Shown here: positions 7,619 to 14,084 of the stretch, one piece after another
Position numbering within the stretch: the first letter of the stretch is position 1
Layout: each line of letters begins with the position of its first letter
Assembly (NCBI RefSeq): GCF_900314615.1
Contig: NZ_OMWA01000029.1
Location: 1 to 29,787 of the forward strand
Length of the DNA: 29,787 bases
Direction: 5' to 3'
Source of the DNA: an uncultured Methanobrevibacter sp.
GTDB lineage: Archaea > Methanobacteriota > Methanobacteria > Methanobacteriales > Methanobacteriaceae
Made by a program: the position numbers and the translations under genes
The notes under the pieces: model-generated
What the model was told of the DNA's origin: nothing
The model's input: the letters and a program-made list of their open reading frames with translations, nothing else
Databases searched by the model: none

Positions 7619-8491
7619 CTATAATTTTAATGTTGCTACTCTTGGCTCTACAAAACATGACGGTCTGATGGCAACAATTCTAACTCCACTTGCCCTCTGA
7701 TTGCCGATGTTTACATAAGAACCTAAAACTGTTGTTCTTCCGCCAAATCCCATAGGACCTATGCCGGTTTCATTCAATCGGCCAGCAACATACTTTTCAA
7801 CTTCGCTTTGACGGTCAAGATTTCCATAAACAATTGACTTTAAAAGAAGAGCATTGGCTTCATAATGAGTTCTTCCAATGCCGATTGATGGAATTGATGG
7901 AGTGCATCCAAGTAAACTCAAGGATTCCTCAAGCCAATCAACTGCAGTATCAATTACATTATAAAATGACCTTTTATGATATACTCTGTAGGTTTTGGCC
8001 CTGATTTCCGGACCTCCCCCTTCCAAAATCAGATGAACGTTTAATGTATCCGGTGCAATATCTCTCCTGTAGCTGGATTCATCATTGACTGTATCGATGA
8101 GAATAGAAGCCGGCTTTAACATTCCAGGTTTTTCATATAATCCTTTGATTTGTTCTATTCTTTCAATTTCACTGCCTTTTACAGCCATAGGCCTTGCCGG
8201 AAGATTATTTAACCCTAAAGCAATGCCTTCCTGAATCTGGCCTAACATTCCCCCTGTGATTTGTCTATCTGACCCCAATTCCACTAAAACATGAGGAATT
8301 CCCGTATCATCACATAAAGGAAATTTGGTTTTTTGAGCAACTTTATAATTTTCTAGCATCTGTGATAATGCCCATCTGGCATTTTCATTTTCTTCTGTTT
8401 CTATTGCCCCGGTTAATGCTTTAAGTTTATCATCGCTGAGAGTAGTGGATGCGGAAATAACTGTTTTAGAAATATCTTCAATAATGCTCAT
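7619..8491 (-). CDS. Class I fumarase alpha-subunit-like hydratase
   Basis: A 290-residue protein of the iron-sulfur fumarase/tartrate dehydratase alpha family. KFPLCDDTGIP (Cys60), LLGCTPSIPSIGIGR (Cys196) and IRPSCFVEPR (Cys279) supply three cysteines for a [4Fe-4S] cluster, and IGPMGFGGRTTVLG matches the family's IGAMGLGG-type strand. It is divergent: the PKGAGSENMS-type motif of true fumarases is replaced by the LILEGGGPEIRAKTYRVYHKRS segment. No beta subunit is encoded in the window. The start MSIIEDISK is chosen because GAGTGAT lies just before it; an upstream reading frame of 29 more residues overlaps the previous gene and lacks family character. It may hydrate or dehydrate a substrate related to fumarate. 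Confidence 0.8.
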   Translation of the reverse strand: MSIIEDISKTVISASTTLSDDKLKALTGAIETEENENARWALSQMLENYKVAQKTKFPLCDDTGIPHVLVELGSDRQITGGMLGQIQEGIALGLNNLPARPMAVKGSEIERIEQIKGLYEKPGMLKPASILIDTVNDESSYRRDIAPDTLNVHLILEGGGPEIRAKTYRVYHKRSFYNVIDTAVDWLEESLSLLGCTPSIPSIGIGRTHYEANALLLKSIVYGNLDRQSEVEKYVAGRLNETGIGPMGFGGRTTVLGSYVNIGNQRASGVRIVAIRPSCFVEPRVATLKL

Positions 8492-8495
8492 ATAA

Positions 8496-9398
8496 TCACT
8501 CAGGAATAGATAAATCATCAGATTTTGCAGGTGACGGTACAGCCTGAGGGCAATATTTATCAATGACCCGTTTAACAAGCATGACCTGTTTTATACGTGC
8601 AATTGCTTCTTTTTCTGTTGTATCCCAGTTATGATTTGCCGCAACAGAACCTCCTGTCTTTAAGTAGACCGGCGCTGCAACATCAATGAATTTTGGAACT
8701 TCATAATGTCTTATAAATCCTCCTGTGGATTTAGGATTTTCAGTGTGCAGATCAATTGCCATATCACAGGCATTTCTGATAGCTGCAATCATTGGAATCT
8801 GCAAATCACGAACTGGATTTAAAGAGTCAAGACCATTTTCCTGAAGCAATTTTGCAGAAGCGGGATTTGAATGGCCTGCATGAGCAGACAGTTTAAAATG
8901 AACATTTTCCGGAAGTTCTCCTTCACATCTCATTTTATTTAAAACCCAAAGAAGACCTTCATCATAAAGCAAAATTCCACGAACTCCCAATCCGCATGCC
9001 CTTTTAACATCTTCAATTGCATAAACCAGATTATCGTAGCCTCTAAGCCTGTAACCTATTCTGCTGCCCTCTTTAGTATGAACAGTAGCTGATGTGTCAT
9101 AAGTTGCTCTTGGCCCTACAGATAAAAACAACTCACAGCCATAATCTTTTGCCAAATCGACCATCTGTGTGATTTCATCATCACTTAAAAGCATTATCCC
9201 TTTGGTTTGGGTTACTCTGTGAATAAAAATATTGTTTTTTACAGATTCTTTAAGTAGTGCATCCATTGTTTTTGGAGACTGGATTCCAGGAACTTCAAAA
9301 CGATATTGGCCCCCATCATTAAATCGTTTATATGATTTGAATTCTTCAAAAGTTTCTTTAATACCAATTTTTTTTAAAAATTCCTTTGTTTCATCCAT
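8496..9398 (-). CDS. U32-peptidase-like TIM-barrel protein of unknown function
   Basis: A 300-residue soluble protein. The repeated strand-helix pattern (CELFLSVGPR; GVRGILLYDEGLLW; HFKLSAHAGHSNPASAKLLQENGLDSLNPVRDL; DMAIDLHTENPKSTGGFIRHYEVP; AAPVYLKTGGS) is that of a TIM barrel resembling the U32 'peptidase' family, with conserved-looking His173, His176, His218 and Glu220. Many U32 members are not proteases. No signal peptide or membrane helix. It lies 5 bp after the PrpD-like gene and 4 bp before the fumarase-like gene, so it is very likely part of the same pathway, perhaps a lyase, epimerase or hydroxylase of the shared substrate; this is inference only. Confidence 0.6.
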   Translation of the reverse strand: MDETKEFLKKIGIKETFEEFKSYKRFNDGGQYRFEVPGIQSPKTMDALLKESVKNNIFIHRVTQTKGIMLLSDDEITQMVDLAKDYGCELFLSVGPRATYDTSATVHTKEGSRIGYRLRGYDNLVYAIEDVKRACGLGVRGILLYDEGLLWVLNKMRCEGELPENVHFKLSAHAGHSNPASAKLLQENGLDSLNPVRDLQIPMIAAIRNACDMAIDLHTENPKSTGGFIRHYEVPKFIDVAAPVYLKTGGSVAANHNWDTTEKEAIARIKQVMLVKRVIDKYCPQAVPSPAKSDDLSIPE

Positions 9399-9403
9399 AT
9401 TAT

Positions 9404-10810
9404 CTACTCATTTAATTTTTGAACTACATATTTCATGGAATAATCTTCAAGAGAATCAATAACAGTCAGGTTTCTGACATCATATAAAGGATTATTGTCC
9501 TTAAATTTATCAATCAGTTCTGTCAATTGATACGGATTTTCAAAATCACCCTTAGGAAGCAGGGTTATGTTTTGAAATACTCCATTTCTAAACACTTCAT
9601 CCAATTTAATAATAACATTTGAAGGCCTTTTATCCGGATATAAATCATTCAGTTTATCATCTGAAAGAATAATCATCCTATTTACAAGATTTTTAATGCT
9701 GTTTACTTTATCGACTGTTGAATAATTATCCAAAAGACCGTATTCTATCAGCTGATTTATTGAATCTACAGTAACTTCTCCGACAACCAGAGATATTGCA
9801 ACTGCATATGGAAGAGACTGCTTTAACTCTTCAATGTTTTTCGGATGGAAATTATCGTGTTCAGCGGCAACAGAATATGTTTTAACAGCGATATTCTGGA
9901 TATGATCATATTCTTCACCTATGCTTGCCTTTAATTTTAAAGCAGTGTCAATAGAAGAGTGGAGATGTCTGCAGAACGGATATTTCTTAAAGTAGATATC
10001 CCTAATCCTGACCTTGCCAATTTCTTTTAAGACACTTTCAAGGGAAAAATTTTCAGCAGCATAGTCATCACCATAGACCATAGTTTTTAAAAATCCTTCT
10101 TTACCTTCAATAATAGTTTCACTTCCTGTAAAACCATTTCTGGCAAGAATAGCTGATAAAATTCCATTATATACAGCTTTACCTACATGCAGGGATTTGC
10201 CCATTGAACCCCCATGGTCTGATTCCAGAAGTCCGGCAGCCTGGGTTCCGCACAGACCCAACGCATTTAGAATTTGCTCATCATCAAGCTTCAACAGTTT
10301 TGAAGCAACAGTCCCTGCAACAAAAGCACCTATTGTTCCGGTTGTATGAAATCCTTTATTCCTATGATTGGGATTTACAATTTTTCCAAGAAGTATTCCA
10401 ACTTCATATCCTACAATAACCCCTTCAATGAATTCCTTTCCGCTTAAGTCATAAGCTTCTGAAATAGCCAATGCTGTTGGAAATATTATAGCTCCCAAAT
10501 GAATCTGAGCACCCCTATGGCCATCATCAAGCTCCAGTACATGGGCTGAAACACCATTTAAAAAAGCAGCACTTAAAACATCTGTTTTTAGATTTCTGCC
10601 AATAACTGAAGCTTTTAAATTAATATTCAAGTTTCCTGAAAATATTTCTTCAACTGTATTAAAAGCTATTTTTGAAGCGTTTTCGCTTGCTCCCCTGTAG
10701 GTTACTCCAAAAAAATCCAAAAAAGCAGCTTTTACAGTGGTGATGGATTCCACAGTTGCCTGTTCATAACGATAGTTTGAAATAAATTTAGAAATATTTT
10801 TTAAAAACAT
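9404..10810 (-). CDS. MmgE/PrpD family protein
   Basis: A 468-residue protein of the MmgE/PrpD superfamily, which includes 2-methylcitrate dehydratase and cis-aconitate decarboxylase. Family landmarks occur in order: ELDDGHRGAQIHLGAIIFPTAL (93-114, Asp and His of the active site), KGFHTTGTIGAF (152-163), SMGKSLHVGKAVYNG (202-216, active-site Lys/His region), GFTGSETIIEGKEGFL (226-241) and KKYPFCRHLHSSID (275-288). It is first in a tight five-gene run and has AGGTG before its ATG. The substrate may be a tricarboxylate or branched dicarboxylate; the exact reaction (dehydration, decarboxylation, or isomerisation) cannot be assigned. Length is normal for the family. Confidence 0.88.
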   Translation of the reverse strand: MFLKNISKFISNYRYEQATVESITTVKAAFLDFFGVTYRGASENASKIAFNTVEEIFSGNLNINLKASVIGRNLKTDVLSAAFLNGVSAHVLELDDGHRGAQIHLGAIIFPTALAISEAYDLSGKEFIEGVIVGYEVGILLGKIVNPNHRNKGFHTTGTIGAFVAGTVASKLLKLDDEQILNALGLCGTQAAGLLESDHGGSMGKSLHVGKAVYNGILSAILARNGFTGSETIIEGKEGFLKTMVYGDDYAAENFSLESVLKEIGKVRIRDIYFKKYPFCRHLHSSIDTALKLKASIGEEYDHIQNIAVKTYSVAAEHDNFHPKNIEELKQSLPYAVAISLVVGEVTVDSINQLIEYGLLDNYSTVDKVNSIKNLVNRMIILSDDKLNDLYPDKRPSNVIIKLDEVFRNGVFQNITLLPKGDFENPYQLTELIDKFKDNNPLYDVRNLTVIDSLEDYSMKYVVQKLNE

Positions 10811-10850
10811 AAAACACCTGAGATAATATATGTAAGAAGTAGATTAAAAA

Positions 10851-10868
10851 TTTAACTTTTAAGTTAAA
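10851..10868. promoter_or_regulatory. Palindrome upstream of the PrpD-like gene
   Basis: TTTAACTT-TT-AAGTTAAA: two perfect 8-bp arms with a 2-bp centre, 41-58 bases upstream of the start codon of the PrpD-like gene and about 32 bases after the stop of the DUF3100 partner gene. Its place near a TATA-like ACATATATTATC (10822-10833) suggests a repressor or activator site, though an RNA hairpin after the transporter genes is also possible. Confidence 0.4.
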
Positions 10869-10899
10869 ACAATTTTTCTAAATCAAATAAATTAAGGTT

Positions 10900-11391
10900 T
10901 TATAGTGCAGGAACACCGGTTAAAACCAATACGACATGTGCAACAATAGCTGCACCATAATAGGTTGCTGCAATAACCAGCATAGTTATAACAATTGCTC
11001 TCCAACCCAATGCCTTAAACTCATCCCAGCTTTTACCCATTCCAATACCTACATATGCCAGAAATACTGTAACGATTGCCAGAAGTTCAACTTTTGAAAC
11101 ATAGTATAAAACAAAATCGGATGTAGGCATGCCCGGAAATGCTAAAATAATACCTATTACACTTATATAAAGAATTGAGGAAATGTTAAGCGGTATGTAC
11201 CTTTCCATCCATACTCCCGCAAGAGTGATTACTGACAGTATGCCCATTCCAACCAGTGAATCAGTCATAGGATGTTTATATCCCAAATAATTACCTATAA
11301 CAGTAATAATTGAAAATATAACCAGCAGCAAAATCCAGTTAAAAATACCGTGTACAGTAACATTTTCAGATCCGTCAATCAAATCAGGCAT
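10900..11391 (-). CDS. DUF3100 transporter partner subunit, copy 1
   Basis: A 163-residue hydrophobic protein with four or five predicted membrane helices (GIFNWILLLVIFSIITVIGNYLG, SLVGMGILSVITLAGVW, ISSILYISVIGIILAFPG, VELLAIVTVFLAYVGIG, AIVITMLVIAATYYGAAIVAHVVLVL). It starts on the base after the stop of the 11392-12270 gene and always accompanies it in both tandem copies, so the two probably form one transporter split into two chains. Residues GMGKSWDEFKALGWRA between the last two helices are fully identical in the second copy. I associate the pair with the DUF3100 group of putative secondary transporters; substrate unknown, but the adjacent PrpD/fumarase cluster suggests a carboxylate. 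Confidence 0.75.
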   Translation of the reverse strand: MPDLIDGSENVTVHGIFNWILLLVIFSIITVIGNYLGYKHPMTDSLVGMGILSVITLAGVWMERYIPLNISSILYISVIGIILAFPGMPTSDFVLYYVSKVELLAIVTVFLAYVGIGMGKSWDEFKALGWRAIVITMLVIAATYYGAAIVAHVVLVLTGVPAL

Positions 11392-12270
11392 CTATTCATC
11401 CTCCTTTTTAGGCATTATGGAATCTCTTCCAATTTTAGGTTCCAGCCAATTATACATTTTTTCAGTTAAAGGCAAAGCAACAAATATCACAATATAGATT
11501 CCCACACAGAATGAAAGCAGGTTACTGAAACCGGCAAATGCTTCAATTTGAGTTTCCAATCCTGGAAATGCTGCTAAAGTAGGCCCTATTGCAGCCGCAT
11601 TCATACTTGCACTGCCGACACCGCTTGCCATAGCAAAAGCATAAGGGTGCAGCGGCAGGAATGATAATGATAAAGTAACGAGGAAACTTATAAATATTGT
11701 ACCGATAACAGTTCCTATGATAAATATTGCAAATACACCTCTTGATTCTGGAGAATTGAATCCATATTTATCTACAACAACAGCAACGTTAGGTTCACGC
11801 CCAATGGAGTTAGTCATACCAATGGATTCCTTTTTAAATCCTAAAATCAATGCTATTGGAAGAACCAATATTGTTGCAAGGTGCCCCACTTCCTGCAATA
11901 TCAATGCAGGACCCATTTCAAAAATCAGGCCTATGGACTGACCACTGGAAACGGCTAATTTTGCAATAAGAACACCAATGAAAAGCATCATAGCCCCTTC
12001 AGCAATACGTGCCTGTTTTCTTTGAATCCATTTTATAGGCTTTGCAAGATAAAAAACCAGACCTAAAACAATTGTATAGATTAAAGGCATTATAGTGATG
12101 GCAACATCTTTTGTAATGGGAATGTTGATTGTACCTATTAATTCCGCAATAATGACCAAAATAAGCACAGTACCATGTAATCTGTAATCTCGCCACGGAT
12201 TTTTCTTTAAAATACGTTTATCCGTTTTTTCACGATAAATATGCTCAACTTGCCCATCTTTATCAGGAAT
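11392..12270 (-). CDS. DUF3100 family membrane transporter, copy 1 (probable ATT start)
   Basis: A hydrophobic protein with about seven membrane helices, of the DUF3100 type; key segments are AKLAVSSGQS, GMTNSIGREPNVAVVVDKYGFNSPESRG and AFAMASGVGSASMNAAAIGPTLAAFP, the last two resembling the discontinuous helices of carboxylate carriers. With a conventional start the protein would begin at GTG 12168, inside the first helix. The frame stays open upstream and encodes a basic segment (HIYREKTDKRILKKNPWRDYRLH) shared with copy 2, without any ATG, GTG or TTG. A strong GGGAGAGG (12277-12284) lies 6 bases before an in-frame ATT at 12270-12268, taken here as the start (292 aa). The partner gene follows with no gap. 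Confidence 0.75.
   Translation of the reverse strand: MPDKDGQVEHIYREKTDKRILKKNPWRDYRLHGTVLILVIIAELIGTINIPITKDVAITIMPLIYTIVLGLVFYLAKPIKWIQRKQARIAEGAMMLFIGVLIAKLAVSSGQSIGLIFEMGPALILQEVGHLATILVLPIALILGFKKESIGMTNSIGREPNVAVVVDKYGFNSPESRGVFAIFIIGTVIGTIFISFLVTLSLSFLPLHPYAFAMASGVGSASMNAAAIGPTLAAFPGLETQIEAFAGFSNLLSFCVGIYIVIFVALPLTEKMYNWLEPKIGRDSIMPKKEDE
12206..12243 (-). repeat. 38-bp block identical in both DUF3100 leaders, copy 1
   Basis: This 38-bp stretch is identical to 13796-13833, ahead of the second DUF3100 gene, although the genes themselves differ at many positions. It encodes IYREKTDKRI-type residues in the extended N-terminus and contains an imperfect hairpin (TATCGT, loop GAAAAA, ACGGATA; 12219-12237). 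It could be conserved protein sequence kept by gene conversion, or a translational control element. Confidence 0.55.
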
Positions 12271-12276
12271 AACAAT

Positions 12277-12284
12277 CCTCTCCC
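12277..12284 (-). promoter_or_regulatory. Shine-Dalgarno deciding the DUF3100 copy 1 start
   Basis: Minus strand GGGAGAGG, 109 bases upstream of the first conventional start codon (GTG 12168) but 6 bases before an in-frame ATT. A TATA-like ATTATAC/TTTATAAT stretch lies 20-40 bases further upstream, so an mRNA would start just before this site. Confidence 0.6.
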
Positions 12285-12372
12285 ATTTGAAAATATTATA
12301 AAATATTTTACAGTATAATTAATATTTTTTTTAAATCTAATATTTAAATTAATTAGGTTTAAATTTTAAAAT

Positions 12373-12438
12373 TTCACAAAATACGAAAAAAATAGAAATG
12401 AATTTATAAAAAATTCGCAAAATAAGAAAAAAAGAAAT
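12373..12438. repeat. Imperfect direct repeat in the gap between transporter copies
   Basis: Two similar units, TTCACAAAATACGAAAAAAA (12373-12392, continuing to TAGAAAT) and TTCGCAAAATAAGAAAAAAA (12414-12433, continuing to GAAAT), are spaced 41 bp apart. A third related unit, TTCTCAAAAGTTCCGAAAAA, sits at 13952-13971 upstream of copy 2. The rest of the gap from 12285 to 12486 is AT-rich and holds the copy 1 promoter and T-tracts that may end the copy 2 transcript; nothing else is seen. Confidence 0.4.
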
Positions 12439-12486
12439 TTTAACATTATTGGCAAGAATTCTCAGGCTTCTACAAACCGGAGAAGT

Positions 12487-12978
12487 TCAAGCTATTGGAA
12501 CTCCAGTTAAAACAAGGACAATATGAGCCACAACAGCAGATCCTAGATATGTGGAAGCAATTACCAGCATAGTTATAACTATTGCTCTCCAACCCAATGC
12601 CTTAAACTCATCCCAGCTTTTACCCATACCAATACCCACATAAGCCAAAAATACTGTAACAATAGATAAAAGTTCCACATGGGAAACGTAATAAAGTAAA
12701 GTCTCTGAAGTAGGCATTCCCGGAAATGCAAGAACGATTCCAATTACGCTGATATAAATAATGGATGAAATATTAAACGGAAGATATCGTTCCATCCAGA
12801 CCCCTACAAGAGTAATTAAGGATAATATCCCCATACCAATTAAAGAATCAGATATAGGATGTTCATAACCTATGAAATTTCCAATTGCAGTGATAACAGA
12901 AAATATTGCCAGAAGCAAAATCCAATTAAAAATACCATGCACAGAAACATTTTCAGATCCGTCAATTATTTCAGGCAT
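12487..12978 (-). CDS. DUF3100 transporter partner subunit, copy 2
   Basis: A 163-residue paralogue of the 10900-11391 product, the same length and by eye about four-fifths identical; residues VTVFLAYVGIGMGKSWDEFK through AIVITMLVIA are identical without a break. Both begin MP-(D/E)-(L/I)-IDGSENV, then a short soluble stretch and four or five membrane helices. It starts on the base after the TAA of the second DUF3100 gene. Conservation of the loop GKSWDEFKALGWRA over the helices suggests it is functionally important. Likely a chain of a two-part transporter. Confidence 0.75.
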   Translation of the reverse strand: MPEIIDGSENVSVHGIFNWILLLAIFSVITAIGNFIGYEHPISDSLIGMGILSLITLVGVWMERYLPFNISSIIYISVIGIVLAFPGMPTSETLLYYVSHVELLSIVTVFLAYVGIGMGKSWDEFKALGWRAIVITMLVIASTYLGSAVVAHIVLVLTGVPIA

Positions 12979-13869
12979 TTATTCACCTCCATCTTCATCA
13001 ACAACAGATTTTCTGCCGATTTTTGGTTCTAAAAATTCATATAATTTTTCTGTCAGAGGCAAAGCAATAAATATTACAATATATATACCGATTGAAAATG
13101 AAAGCAGATTACTGAATCCTGCAAATGCTTCAATTTGAGTTTTCAAAGCAGGAAATGCCGCAAGAGTCGGACCTAAAGATGCTGCATTCATACTTGCACT
13201 GCCGACACCACTTGCCATAGCAAAAGCATAAGGGTGCAACGGTAAAAGTTCAACACTGATACTTGTTAAAAAACTAATAAATACAGTTCCTATTATAGTC
13301 CCAACAATAAATAAAGCAAAAATACCACGAGATTCAGGAGAATTAAAACCATATTTATCAACAACAACTGCCACTTCAGGTTCACGGCCAATGGAATTTG
13401 TCATACCGATAGTTTCACGTTTGAAACCTAAAAGCAATGCAACTGGAAGTGCAACGAATATTGTTGCCAAATGCCCTAATTCCTGAAGCATCAATGCGGG
13501 ACCCATTTCAAAGATAAGATGAATTGATTGACCACTTGAAACTGCCAATTTTGCAATTAATACACCAATGAAAAGCATCATAGCTCCTTCAGCTACTCTA
13601 GACTGTTTTCTTTGAATCCATGTAATTGGTTTTGCCAAATAAAATATTAAACCTAAAACCATTGTATATAACAACGGCATTATAGAAACAGTAACACCAC
13701 TTGAAATATTTAATTCAATTGGTCCTATATACATAGCTACGATAACTAAAACAAGAACAGACAAATGCAGCCCATAATCTTTCCACGGATTCTTTTTTAA
13801 AATACGTTTATCCGTTTTTTCACGATAAATATGTTGAACTTCCTTCGTGTCAATATCATCTTGTGAAAT
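12979..13869 (-). CDS. DUF3100 family membrane transporter, copy 2 (probable ATT start)
   Basis: Paralogue of 11392-12270 with the same helices and the same conserved GMTNSIGREPEVAVVVDKYG and AFAMASGVGSASMNAASLGP segments. The first conventional start would be TTG 13764, which aligns two codons away from the GTG of copy 1 and would delete a shared basic leader (QHIYREKTDKRILKKNPWKDYGLHLS). Upstream the frame is open to a TAA at 13888-13890 with no ATG, GTG or TTG, and a very strong GGGGAGAGGG (13874-13883) precedes two in-frame ATT codons (13872 and 13869). A TATA box at 13926-13940 places transcription start near 13905, just before that site. I therefore propose an ATT start (296 aa). Confidence 0.75.
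   Translation of the reverse strand: MSQDDIDTKEVQHIYREKTDKRILKKNPWKDYGLHLSVLVLVIVAMYIGPIELNISSGVTVSIMPLLYTMVLGLIFYLAKPITWIQRKQSRVAEGAMMLFIGVLIAKLAVSSGQSIHLIFEMGPALMLQELGHLATIFVALPVALLLGFKRETIGMTNSIGREPEVAVVVDKYGFNSPESRGIFALFIVGTIIGTVFISFLTSISVELLPLHPYAFAMASGVGSASMNAASLGPTLAAFPALKTQIEAFAGFSNLLSFSIGIYIVIFIALPLTEKLYEFLEPKIGRKSVVDEDGGE
13796..13833 (-). repeat. 38-bp block identical in both DUF3100 leaders, copy 2
   Basis: Exact match to 12206-12243, inside the extended N-terminal coding segment. The flanking codons differ, including synonymous changes (AAG AAA versus AAA AAG), which shows the segment is under protein-level selection next to it while the 38 bases themselves are unchanged. Confidence 0.55.
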
Positions 13870-13873
13870 AATA

Positions 13874-13883
13874 CCCTCTCCCC
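13874..13883 (-). promoter_or_regulatory. Shine-Dalgarno deciding the DUF3100 copy 2 start
   Basis: Minus strand GGGGAGAGGG, some 110 bases before the nearest conventional start codon (TTG 13764) and 1-4 bases before two consecutive in-frame ATT codons. Such a purine-rich run is rare in this AT-rich background. Confidence 0.6.
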
Positions 13884-13925
13884 AGTATTAAAAATCAAAT
13901 TTAATTAATTTTTTATTTCAAAAAA

Positions 13926-13940
13926 GTAGTATATAAATAC
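13926..13940 (-). promoter_or_regulatory. TATA box of DUF3100 copy 2 operon
   Basis: Minus strand GTATTTATATACTAC, a good archaeal TATA element. About 27 bases downstream is ~13905, which leaves a leader of roughly 35 bases that includes the GGGGAGAGGG site. A TTCTCAAAAG...GAAAAA unit (13952-13976) lies just upstream. The remaining gap to 14084 contains the small inverted repeat TTCAC-TAAAT-GTGAA (14004-14018) and T-tracts after tiaS. Confidence 0.6.
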
Positions 13941-14084
13941 ATAGCATTCAGTTCTCAAAAGTTCCGAAAAAATGAATAAAAATCATGATAAAATAATAAT
14001 TAGTTCACTAAATGTGAATAAAAAAATTTGAATATAATTGCCCCTTACTAAAAATAAAAAGATAAAAAGAATAATTTAATTAAA

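Noticed and set aside
8492..8578. Longer fumarase-like start at 8578
   Set aside because: The extra 29 residues overlap the upstream gene, look unlike the family, and GAGTGAT fits the start at 8491.
12373..12438. CRISPR-like array between the transporter copies
   Set aside because: Only two imperfect, AT-rich units, no further spacing regularity and no cas genes.
11392..13869. DUF3100 genes as frameshifted or degraded pseudogenes because they lack a normal start
   Set aside because: Both copies have the same open, conserved upstream segment and an intact ribosome-binding site; two independent identical losses are unlikely, so a non-standard start explains them better.
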